Source: a virus. Taken from it: a DNA stretch of 63,596 bases. Numbering within the stretch: position 1 is the first letter of the stretch; each line of letters starts with the position of its first letter. The translations under genes were made by a program, and so were the position numbers. A model generated the notes under the pieces. It was not told the origin of the DNA. It searched no databases and saw nothing but the letters and a program-made list of their open reading frames with translations. The stretch covers positions 1-63,596 of IMG/VR virus record IMGVR_UViG_3300031758_000068; one strand, written 5' to 3'. Positions 31,801 to 39,033 of this stretch are shown here, piece by piece.

Positions 31801-34800
31801 AGAAGTTGCTTTAAATATGAGTTTGTTTGAAGACTTCTCATATGACAAAGTACTTGTTGAAAAGACGGGTATCCCTGAAGTTCCTGCTGATACTATTGAT
31901 AAAGCAGCTGCTGAGTTAGAAAGAAAAGGTGCAATCAGAAAAACACTGATGACATCCTTTACGTACAATTCTTGGATACACAACTTTGAGATTATCCATC
32001 TATTCTTTGGAGATATCTCTCAGTTTAATCACTTGAAAGAAGAGCTTCAAAAAAGAAATGCTGGTAATACATCAGGTGGTCTTGGTTTCATGAACAGTCC
32101 ATTCTTTAACAACTTCATTAATAATGTATTTAATGCTGCACAAAAGAATGCAAAGACTGGTGACATTGTAGGTCCAACAACATATGCACAAGCACTTAAT
32201 GTAAGAGACAATGCTCAGGATACTGATAAGGACTATGATAACTTTGTGTACAACGGTAGATTAAATACTGGAGTTATTGCAGATGCTGAAAGAGAATCAG
32301 TGTATATCAAGGAGATGTCTGAGTCTTGGCGTGAGATGTATGAAGAGGATTACAAAGAAGCTATTCCAAATGAAGCAGAAAGAAAAGCTTTCATTGATAA
32401 GCTTATTGAGTATGACGTAGATCCATACATGAAAATGACTGAGTCAGATGGTGCCGGTTACATTACAATTGATGCTTACAGAACTCTTAAGAAAGCATCT
32501 AAGCAATGGACATATGAGCAAGAACAGCTTTATAAAAAACTGGTTGCTGGTGAAAAGCTAACTCCAAAAGAAGTTAAAGAGTTCTTCCCGCCATACAAGT
32601 TGCAATACTATGGTCCACTACATGAGACTGTAATATCTGTTGTAGGTATGCATAAGTTTGCACTTACACCACTTGTGCCGGGTGCACTTGGTGGTGCTCA
32701 ATTGCAAAAGCTTCATGAGGAGATGCTCAGAAGTAACAGACAGTATGTATTGTTTGGTTCTGGTTCTAAGGTGTCTACAGTAACTCTAGATGGTAACTTT
32801 GATGATGTCTTCTTGAATGACAAACAAAAAGCTATCAAGACAGGTGATGATTTCCAAACAGCAAACAACATAATCTATGTTGAGTATCTTAAGGATGTAA
32901 CATCAGTTAATAGCACATTTAAGAAAAAGGTAACCGCAGGTACCCAACAAAGAGTAATGTTTGTTGACAACTTCTTTAAGGATGGTCAGATTGTTAACCC
33001 AGAGGAAAACAAAGAACTTGTTGAAGGATATGTCCAGAATAGCAGAAACATTACCAATGTTCTTATAGCAGAGCTTCTAAATGAAATTGGCTTTGTTTAT
33101 AAAGACGGAATGTACCAAGCATCCGGTAACAGTGTTGAGAAGTTTGTAAATACTATTAAGAAAGGACTTGGTAAAAAGGCTGTACCTAAACACCTTATTG
33201 ATTTAGTTGGTGTGAATGTAGGTGGTCAAGCAACAATGGATTACTCATTACATCCTATTGCAGATGACATTGAAGCTTTAGCTACTGCACTGATTCAAAA
33301 GAGAATCATTAGACAGAAAGCAAAAGGAGAACCTCTTATTCAGGTACCGTCAACTTTGTACAATGGTCTATGGGATACAGACTTTGAACTCATCACTGAT
33401 GAGAAAGAGATTGAAAAACTATTAGGTTCAAACAACTTACCTTTCTATAGAAGAGGTAAGAAAGATCCTAAGACTGGCAAGTATGGTCCATCATCTATGA
33501 TGAAGGTTGCTATTACTATGCAAGCTGACTTTGAGAACCTATATCAGCGTCTAGACCTTAATGGTAAAAAGATAGCAGAAAGCCCTGATCCATTAGCTTT
33601 GTTAAACAAGTTAATCCAGAATGATGAATGGTTAGACAAAGATGACAACAGGTTTGCAATTAGTGTTACAGGACCACGTATCCCTACAGATGGTATCAAC
33701 CTTGTGGAAGGTGCTGAGGTATGGCACTTCTTTGAACCTCAAATGGGTAATATAGTTGTAGTACCTACTGAGATTGTAGCCAAGACCGGTGGTGACTTTG
33801 ACGTTGATAAGTTGAACTTTGAATATGCATATATTGATGGAGATGGTTTCTCATTAAGCAAGCCATTGAGCAATGCTGAATTCAAAGCTAAACTTACAGA
33901 AGCAACTGAGAAGATTGCACAGAGAGCTGAAGATAGAAAAAAAGGTAAGAAGAAAGCAAAAGGTGAAGAAGAAGAGGTAATTATTACACCTTCTGCAATT
34001 ATTAATGCTCAGAAAAAAGCATTACATAATCAGTCTATACAACTCCGTTTAGATATCTTGCGTTTGCCAGACACTTTTGCTAACTTAACAAAGCCTAACA
34101 GTACATACCTTGTTGAACAGTATGCTGAACTAGTTGCTGCTGCACAGCCTTACAAAAAACTAGATAACAGAACAATCAAAGGCTATAAGTTTGATCCAAA
34201 GAATAAAGATAAGGCTGTAATGAGTTCTACTAGAACTCTAGAGATTGGATACAACATGCATAAGTTTGAGGTAAACTTATCTAGCGGTCAGCTTACTTTG
34301 GGTATTACAGCTAAGCAAAATAAACAGCATGTAATAGACAATGAGATTGGTGCTAAGATGCCAGACTCATACTATGAGACAGTGTGGAAAGATGGTAAGT
34401 ATGTTCCTACAAAGAGAAGATATCTAGTAGACTTACACTTTAATCATAACACTACTACAAATAAAGCAGGTAAAGAGGTAATCTCATTGGCTGGATTGCA
34501 AACAAGAAAGGGTACTAGAATTACATCTATTAACTCTCACAACTTGAACGGTATCTTAGACCGTGCTAAGAAGTCATTCCCGGGTGAACTAAACATGGTA
34601 CCTGAGACTATGCCAATCATCAATCACTTAATTGAAGCTGGTGTAGATGAGGAACAAGCATTATACTTTGTGAACTTACCATTGATTAAAAAATATGTAA
34701 AATTACAGAGAGAGTTTGCGGATGTCTATGGGAAGATTAGAATGGTGGCACCGGATAATTCTTCAATGAATAAGTTTCAAGCTGCTGAAAAAACTGTAGC

Positions 34801-37800
34801 TGAATATGAGGCTAGTGGTGCAAAAGAATACAGACTTGTAAATGATATACGTCTGCAAGCTACAATTGACAGATTGATGGTTACTCTTAATGAACTTAAT
34901 CCGACTACACAAATAAGTGTATACTTTGGACAAAAGGTAGGATACGTACAAATGCCAGCTTCTCAATTGAAGAAAGGTCTTCAGTCAGGTGATGTACCAC
35001 CATTTGTTGTGAGAGGTATTAATCTATATGATGAAAAATTAGCATTCCCTTTACAAAAACAATTGTATAAACCTTCTTCATCAATAGTATCTACTGCTAA
35101 TTACTACTATGCAAAAAGAATTGCTTTTGATAAAGTATTTGGTTCTCAAGAAGCTGTATTTAATACTAATTTGATTACAGATTCTATTACTAAGAATGAT
35201 ACAACTAGCCGTTTAGCATTAGCGTTTTTATTACACTATATTCAGATTGAGCATCAACTTAAAGGTATGCAAGAAGCTGCCGCATTGATGTCACCTGATA
35301 CTAGTTTTGTGAAGACTATTCAGCAAGTAAGAAACAGACAACAGCGTATTGCAGATCTTAAGAAGTCTGGTAAGATTGATGATAGCTTGATGGATGACTT
35401 TGAGAAAAAGTCTATTCTAGGTAGCTTCCGTATTGATCAGTTGATGATGGATACAATTGAACCACTATTCCCATTAAGATTGGACCGTGATATCTCTGAG
35501 TATATTGAAGATGCAACAAACAGATTTAGCAATACTATTGCTGCTAGATTTGGTCAGGGTATTGAAGGTAAAGAAAGATTCAGTTCTATGTTTAACAATG
35601 CTGTAGTAACATCATTGTTCCAAAACACACTATCTAACTTCCCTAATGCAAAAATAATAGATGAAGACTTGATGCTACCTGAAGGTTACAAAGGGTATAA
35701 GATATCTATTAATGATAAGCAAGCTGAAGCTGTTAAGATTGAGAATGGTGTAATATCTATAAACATAGAACTTACTAAGTCTGACTTTGCTGATGGTATG
35801 TATCTAGATAATGTAAACAAGCCAGAGTCATATCTTGGAAGAGGACTGTTTGCATTTGATGCTGAAAGAGATCCATTTGTGAGAGTAATTCCAAAAGACA
35901 AAGGTGGTCTTCTTGCTGGTACATCTTTCAGATACTTCAGTAACTATGTACTATTTACTGTACAAAGAGAGCTACTCAGAACCAATAATCCTATTGAGAA
36001 AGTAAGAGAGGAATACATGTTCCAGGATCTTATGTCTCAGTTTAATTTGGATGAGCCGGCAGCCTATGAAATGTATTTGGTTAAAAGAGCTCTTAGAAAC
36101 TCATTCAACCCAGGATATGTCATGGGCTTGTCACAATTCAATTACACTGATGATGTGATGCGTTTGCTTAATCAGTTCCCTGTATTAAAACAAAAATTTG
36201 GAATAGCCTCACAACTAGCTCCTGAGTCAAGAACTAAAACAGACAAGAACATCATTGTATTGAATGACTCAAAGGCAACTGGTGATGTTGCTGATGGTTA
36301 CCATAATGATCTTGTACAGTTAGGTGATATTACTATCCGTAAGGGAAGTGATGCAGAGAATAAATACATCTCTGATACCTTTAAGTTCTTCTCAGAAATG
36401 ATGTACTACCAACATGGTATTGGATATAGCTCATTTGGTTTTGTTAAAGTATATGACTCAGCCGGTTATATCACTCTAATGAGAACTGTAGGTATTAACT
36501 ACTTGCAAAATCCTATTGATGAAAATCAATTGGAGGGTATAACAATCAACCTATTGGACAACAGTGACATCTTTAAGAACTATGTTGTTACATCTGGCTT
36601 CAAGAGAATGGTTACTGATACTGCTTTTGAGGAGTATGATGAGGAAGATATGCTCAATGAGCTAGAGCAGATGAATAGAAAGGCTAAGAATCCTCTTGTT
36701 GCAGAAGTTATAGAAGCAATTAATGCTGTAGAAACTACTAATCCATTTAGAGCTAAAGACATTGAGATGTTCAAAGATGCTGATGCATTCATTGGTTTTG
36801 AAACAACTCTTAATGACCCTAGACTAGATGCTAAGTCTTCTACTAAAGTTTACAGACAAGCATTTGGTAACTTGGCTAACAAAGGTAAGTATACGCCTGA
36901 TGAAGTTGTGGCACTGTCTGGTTCTGGTAACTTTAATAGAGGTGGTGTAGATCTTACTACAGCTATTCAAGAAGACTTCAAGAACAAATACAAACCTGAA
37001 ATACTCAGAGCTATAGATAGCGGTGTATCTACTTTCCTACTAGGAAGCTACAATGACCAGAGAAATCTACAGGATTACTACATTCAGAAGTACTTGGAGT
37101 CTAAGGGTTACACAGCATCTACAGTAGTAGTTGGTAAATATGAGTACTATAAGTTTACTAAAGAAGGTGCTGTTGCTAGTGGAGATATTGAAAGTTTGAA
37201 GAAAGCAGCTGATGCTCTTCCTTCTATTGAGCAAAACTTTGCAGATGGTACAGGAGGTAGAACTATGGAGCCGCAGTTCAAAGGTAAATCTACTATGGAC
37301 TTAATACTCTCTGGTGATAGAACAAGAACTACACGTGCTAAAACAGATATCTCTAGAATGATTAAAGACTATGGTCTTACTAAGATAGAAGACTTGGTTG
37401 GTATGGTTATCCGCATGACTGACAAAAAAGGAAATTTGGCTTACACTAGAATTACTAAAGTAGCTCCATTTACTCAAGAGTATCAAGATGCAACATGGCA
37501 AAAAGAAGGTTGGACAAAAGATGTTACAGATAAAAATGTAGGTAATTATCCATATGCTATAGAATTTGAACTTGTTAAAGAACCTGTTGTAAACAGACCA
37601 GCTTCAAGTGAAGCAGATGTAATATTGCCTATTGGAACAAGTGGTAGCGGAAAGTCTACATTTATTAGCTCTCTTCCTCAAGAGAACTTGGTTGTCATCT
37701 CCCCTGATGAAATGAGAATTGAGTTTACAGGAGATATAGATAATAAGTCTAAAGACAAAGAAATTTATACTGAAGCTGCTAAACGTGCCATTAGTGCAAT

Positions 37801-39007
37801 AAAACAAGGTAAACAAGTTGTATTTGATACTACTAATCTTACAAAAGATAAGAGAAGAACATTTATTGAAGCTATCAGAAAAGAAATACCTAATGCTAAT
37901 ATTCAGTATAAGCTTATGGCTTTGGATCCTGAATTAGCAAAACAAAGGATTAAAGCTGATATTGCTGCAGGTAAGAATAGAGCTAATGTTTCAGATGAAA
38001 CTATTGATAGACATGCTGCTTCTTACGCGCAAATGTTGGAAGACATTAAGTCTGAGGGTATGACTGAGTATGTTTCTAATGTTAAACCTACAGTAGATGT
38101 TATAGAATTAGAACCAGGTCTTGATTATATGCCAAAAGCTTTAACTGTAGAGGAACAAAAACAGTTCTTTGAGTTTGGTAAAGATGTACTTGAGAAAAAT
38201 GGTTATAATCCTTTCCCTGCTTATGTGATGGCTTCTGCTGGACAAATGGAATGGAGTCCTTTATTTGTAGTGGATAAAGAAGGTAAAGGTGTAGATAGAA
38301 ATGGTCCTTATAATGAGTCTATTATATCAATCAAGAAAAGTCTTGGTGGTCAAGATAGTAAAGATAAGAGATGGAACTACAATTATTACTTAAGTAACTT
38401 TGATGGTACGCCTATCATGCCTATTCCCTATAATATCATTAGCATATTGGAAAAGATTACAGGTCAGGATATGTCAGATTATGATACAGTACTTATTAAC
38501 TTGTACCCTATTGGTAGAACACTAGGTTGGCATCAAGATACTACTGAAGACTATAGAACTTTAGATAGAGATATTATCTCCGTATCCATTGGTGCTAATG
38601 CAGACTTTACTTATAATAATGCTAAAGGAATTGTATATGCGCCTAAACCTGGTACAAAAACATCAGGAACACAAACATTGTCAAGCGGTGATGTGATGGT
38701 ATTTGGTGGTGAATCAAGACTAGTTCAACATACTGTAACTAATGTACAAGGAACAACTAATTTAGGCCAGATTAATCTTAACAATTCTAATGTCAACAAA
38801 TACTTTAACGGAGGTTTGATGTTAGATAACTGGAGAATGAACTTTACCTTTAGAGTAGCCGCTGCAGAAAATAATAATGGTAAGAGATCTCTTGAAGAAG
38901 TGCAACAAGCGCCTGTAGCACCGGGAACACAGCTTACATTATTTGATGAAAACGCGCCTGAAGGACTACCTCCGTCTAAAAGATCTAGTAAAAAGTGTAA
39001 TAATTAG
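25880..39007 (+). CDS. 4375-aa virion RNA polymerase polyprotein with ASCH, polynucleotide kinase and AlkB-like domains
   Basis: The start is taken at the ATG overlapping the previous stop (TAATG) rather than the TTG at 25868. HEAFH (H925-H929) with a downstream AEDF glutamate suggests a zinc metallopeptidase. The RNA polymerase core is marked by RIPTDG, IVVVPTEIVAKTGGDFDVDK and the metal-binding D2639-F-D2641-V-D2643, matching the DxDxD signature of the double-psi beta-barrel polymerases of crAss-like phages (phi14:2 gp66 type). The C-terminus adds an ASCH-like domain (about 3800-3910, MDLILSGDRTRTTR), a polynucleotide-kinase P-loop GTSGSGKST (3919-3927) with FDTTN, and an AlkB-like Fe(II)/2-oxoglutarate dioxygenase with H4218-x-D4220, H4284 and RMNFTFR (4319-4325). 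By family it should be packaged and injected to transcribe early genes. The repair tail is the unusual part. Confidence 0.93.
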   Translation: MITCILLDNEISMLYTAVTAFVEDRVKNDKPLDAEDIMKQIYNKIAKSHSPEKAAEFVQHVPRIIIDLLNTAYQGKVNISPQAFGELWGASTAFYAEDGINTIIQRFKPKRKSKADSTAEKKTRKRSNPNKKTKDNLEEKEEPVEEPTEKRYKSFSALKGTIQEYLKRNPTTKRILVPEKVDSNRVVMQTTLKRLASTFDIDDDGLAAIKYQNEFLKLKAIRLDKFAKEFPNQIDATTMQEITRSEGMVNKGVASADVAQTADRVVIVVTDGKGNVLFFNEDGNIVSEKEGKPVYQFMYDVRKSGDRLVVTDIYGKEEKIATPELIAEKTYNKETDGPLKEYIEKIRKAQQEEFQRLYDLKKSVISGKDQELIFDGVSEGLTSDINNVYIPLNQLRSLGVDRKVFKTIETLKTPEGGLSKGMAVIEFNGTKFELDRSDLSSDIVNQIAEVLTNKNIPFRKRLDFAQQFLSNDINPTARRHTLIYDVDKKILNLSVYQYTTQESWEFVKETTDPVSEKTIKEFEAKRTPLNNQRYKFYYIAPGTVINGKEYKQGTYRLFEFNDSKGRGQNTTLYLSDDALAKATPEVLANVKAGIIDALERGYYQPKFERFMPTKLNYAEHLLDSGQYEVYDAATGKFQKKDYIDFLMNLESTVSVKTKDPGFYNAYMSFTIPSDANLERQETEEEIPSVFVPLNPFESGVEETDLNKLAHSIYKQLETYGQTSEWIDYLEDQGIVSNSANTGFYVANLLRQQFEKNAQNAYTKELANAITDVFIASRIGTEKQRAFINKGIEGLPSQPFTPPASSMASIIEQATVPEAPNPTNTNTNAAKETETDSGYDFDELERGEGLSGKTTRAQRRKANKWWNTSETGKKFQEVIELSHLANLVNSNAFAEFTVAGATLIDNSKLGQIKINPLKGSMVDVYHEAFHVFTQLFLTKAEKIVLYKKVKEYTDANGNQPYKNMTYFQIEEMLAEDFRTYAKDKTLKDNIPVKNTIFRRMLKFLQAMFSKIKGLLPISKQDVVVDSSSIPAINELFENLYYNKNNFLNNYQPLIKNIRFNVLNRGITKVNNSREDALSTTDSDLMVATMDSIISEEIDRLHDDRKDQGVTKSLKAGVINLLTSDKNRTVLYKNIKKRLTEDLEREKAKLFLQPNVKKFSEFTSLEDIKENAVGVMKNAKGEDKYIFLRSQIDDFSELSADIKKGARVKGEKYFDIPIVADFYVHKTLKSGKKTVDIMVVSQLSDAQVQYENYVKGGAKAFTEPVMKEGVEDSVLTQEQELVLDNVRILQATLDNFGDPEYWKDGRIPAGVIKYHLEKSRFTLLRKSYVDMEYDPDNDYESDDYEDEENEDGIPTNEEAELEAKNKELTNDSKVGKYSLQQLADNSTLYILSSLFYVDANGNNELDRFGHKKLSNFKDTWNIVAKSIAGMQDAELMYSTLNKLKNTYPILRQLVEKKLPNPKYDPERGMAITNSFEVDNIVGFWQTFRRPKVPYIQLMYFPIVETQTDYLTGNIEFVTVGYDSEMRYASVDGNTIIKRFQNEFASSPETEFISKVNNTSILNLDAAISKFSTKDGNLNTDKAIEFARAIGIYLDNTDALEKTINDNMNEYGIPYLFNIAKDIKNLQDKLKEPNNNLSTEAINLVNDFKKDPIGILKGKIRATLVPSVKAKKGVVEQKNIIVKLAELNAKLGYETMNFGIKNANGDTVYENIDINSLYMQVNGLNTMESLDEAWTKPEYSYMSYLDPTRNAYTQRSILLNSMFNIETFMYDRRGERTIELAMDDGTRIPGKNLGNTTGTLTPMGKFNQELTLMLKSGANNMFQNADKQTTPIIRLLGGIIGEKSERGLDDHLYVDTNMFAPQAGPGATAGELYAVNRVLIQNLATEFDRIVMVKENRDEVAKIKGPNQTVDYDKDGKPLMAAEVFVAFDDVLGKDTKEALYELAEDWDGDIVEYLHSPENANLWNTIQNDIIKYFRAEVALNMSLFEDFSYDKVLVEKTGIPEVPADTIDKAAAELERKGAIRKTLMTSFTYNSWIHNFEIIHLFFGDISQFNHLKEELQKRNAGNTSGGLGFMNSPFFNNFINNVFNAAQKNAKTGDIVGPTTYAQALNVRDNAQDTDKDYDNFVYNGRLNTGVIADAERESVYIKEMSESWREMYEEDYKEAIPNEAERKAFIDKLIEYDVDPYMKMTESDGAGYITIDAYRTLKKASKQWTYEQEQLYKKLVAGEKLTPKEVKEFFPPYKLQYYGPLHETVISVVGMHKFALTPLVPGALGGAQLQKLHEEMLRSNRQYVLFGSGSKVSTVTLDGNFDDVFLNDKQKAIKTGDDFQTANNIIYVEYLKDVTSVNSTFKKKVTAGTQQRVMFVDNFFKDGQIVNPEENKELVEGYVQNSRNITNVLIAELLNEIGFVYKDGMYQASGNSVEKFVNTIKKGLGKKAVPKHLIDLVGVNVGGQATMDYSLHPIADDIEALATALIQKRIIRQKAKGEPLIQVPSTLYNGLWDTDFELITDEKEIEKLLGSNNLPFYRRGKKDPKTGKYGPSSMMKVAITMQADFENLYQRLDLNGKKIAESPDPLALLNKLIQNDEWLDKDDNRFAISVTGPRIPTDGINLVEGAEVWHFFEPQMGNIVVVPTEIVAKTGGDFDVDKLNFEYAYIDGDGFSLSKPLSNAEFKAKLTEATEKIAQRAEDRKKGKKKAKGEEEEVIITPSAIINAQKKALHNQSIQLRLDILRLPDTFANLTKPNSTYLVEQYAELVAAAQPYKKLDNRTIKGYKFDPKNKDKAVMSSTRTLEIGYNMHKFEVNLSSGQLTLGITAKQNKQHVIDNEIGAKMPDSYYETVWKDGKYVPTKRRYLVDLHFNHNTTTNKAGKEVISLAGLQTRKGTRITSINSHNLNGILDRAKKSFPGELNMVPETMPIINHLIEAGVDEEQALYFVNLPLIKKYVKLQREFADVYGKIRMVAPDNSSMNKFQAAEKTVAEYEASGAKEYRLVNDIRLQATIDRLMVTLNELNPTTQISVYFGQKVGYVQMPASQLKKGLQSGDVPPFVVRGINLYDEKLAFPLQKQLYKPSSSIVSTANYYYAKRIAFDKVFGSQEAVFNTNLITDSITKNDTTSRLALAFLLHYIQIEHQLKGMQEAAALMSPDTSFVKTIQQVRNRQQRIADLKKSGKIDDSLMDDFEKKSILGSFRIDQLMMDTIEPLFPLRLDRDISEYIEDATNRFSNTIAARFGQGIEGKERFSSMFNNAVVTSLFQNTLSNFPNAKIIDEDLMLPEGYKGYKISINDKQAEAVKIENGVISINIELTKSDFADGMYLDNVNKPESYLGRGLFAFDAERDPFVRVIPKDKGGLLAGTSFRYFSNYVLFTVQRELLRTNNPIEKVREEYMFQDLMSQFNLDEPAAYEMYLVKRALRNSFNPGYVMGLSQFNYTDDVMRLLNQFPVLKQKFGIASQLAPESRTKTDKNIIVLNDSKATGDVADGYHNDLVQLGDITIRKGSDAENKYISDTFKFFSEMMYYQHGIGYSSFGFVKVYDSAGYITLMRTVGINYLQNPIDENQLEGITINLLDNSDIFKNYVVTSGFKRMVTDTAFEEYDEEDMLNELEQMNRKAKNPLVAEVIEAINAVETTNPFRAKDIEMFKDADAFIGFETTLNDPRLDAKSSTKVYRQAFGNLANKGKYTPDEVVALSGSGNFNRGGVDLTTAIQEDFKNKYKPEILRAIDSGVSTFLLGSYNDQRNLQDYYIQKYLESKGYTASTVVVGKYEYYKFTKEGAVASGDIESLKKAADALPSIEQNFADGTGGRTMEPQFKGKSTMDLILSGDRTRTTRAKTDISRMIKDYGLTKIEDLVGMVIRMTDKKGNLAYTRITKVAPFTQEYQDATWQKEGWTKDVTDKNVGNYPYAIEFELVKEPVVNRPASSEADVILPIGTSGSGKSTFISSLPQENLVVISPDEMRIEFTGDIDNKSKDKEIYTEAAKRAISAIKQGKQVVFDTTNLTKDKRRTFIEAIRKEIPNANIQYKLMALDPELAKQRIKADIAAGKNRANVSDETIDRHAASYAQMLEDIKSEGMTEYVSNVKPTVDVIELEPGLDYMPKALTVEEQKQFFEFGKDVLEKNGYNPFPAYVMASAGQMEWSPLFVVDKEGKGVDRNGPYNESIISIKKSLGGQDSKDKRWNYNYYLSNFDGTPIMPIPYNIISILEKITGQDMSDYDTVLINLYPIGRTLGWHQDTTEDYRTLDRDIISVSIGANADFTYNNAKGIVYAPKPGTKTSGTQTLSSGDVMVFGGESRLVQHTVTNVQGTTNLGQINLNNSNVNKYFNGGLMLDNWRMNFTFRVAAAENNNGKRSLEEVQQAPVAPGTQLTLFDENAPEGLPPSKRSSKKCNN

Positions 39008-39017
39008 TATATTTATA
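39008..39017 (+). promoter_or_regulatory. Putative phage promoter box TATATTTATA
   Basis: Identical to the decamer at 10126. It sits in the 26-nt gap before the last rightward gene, 16 nt ahead of its ATG. No palindrome accompanies this copy. Confidence 0.4.
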
Positions 39018-39033
39018 ATATAAAATAAGTGAG

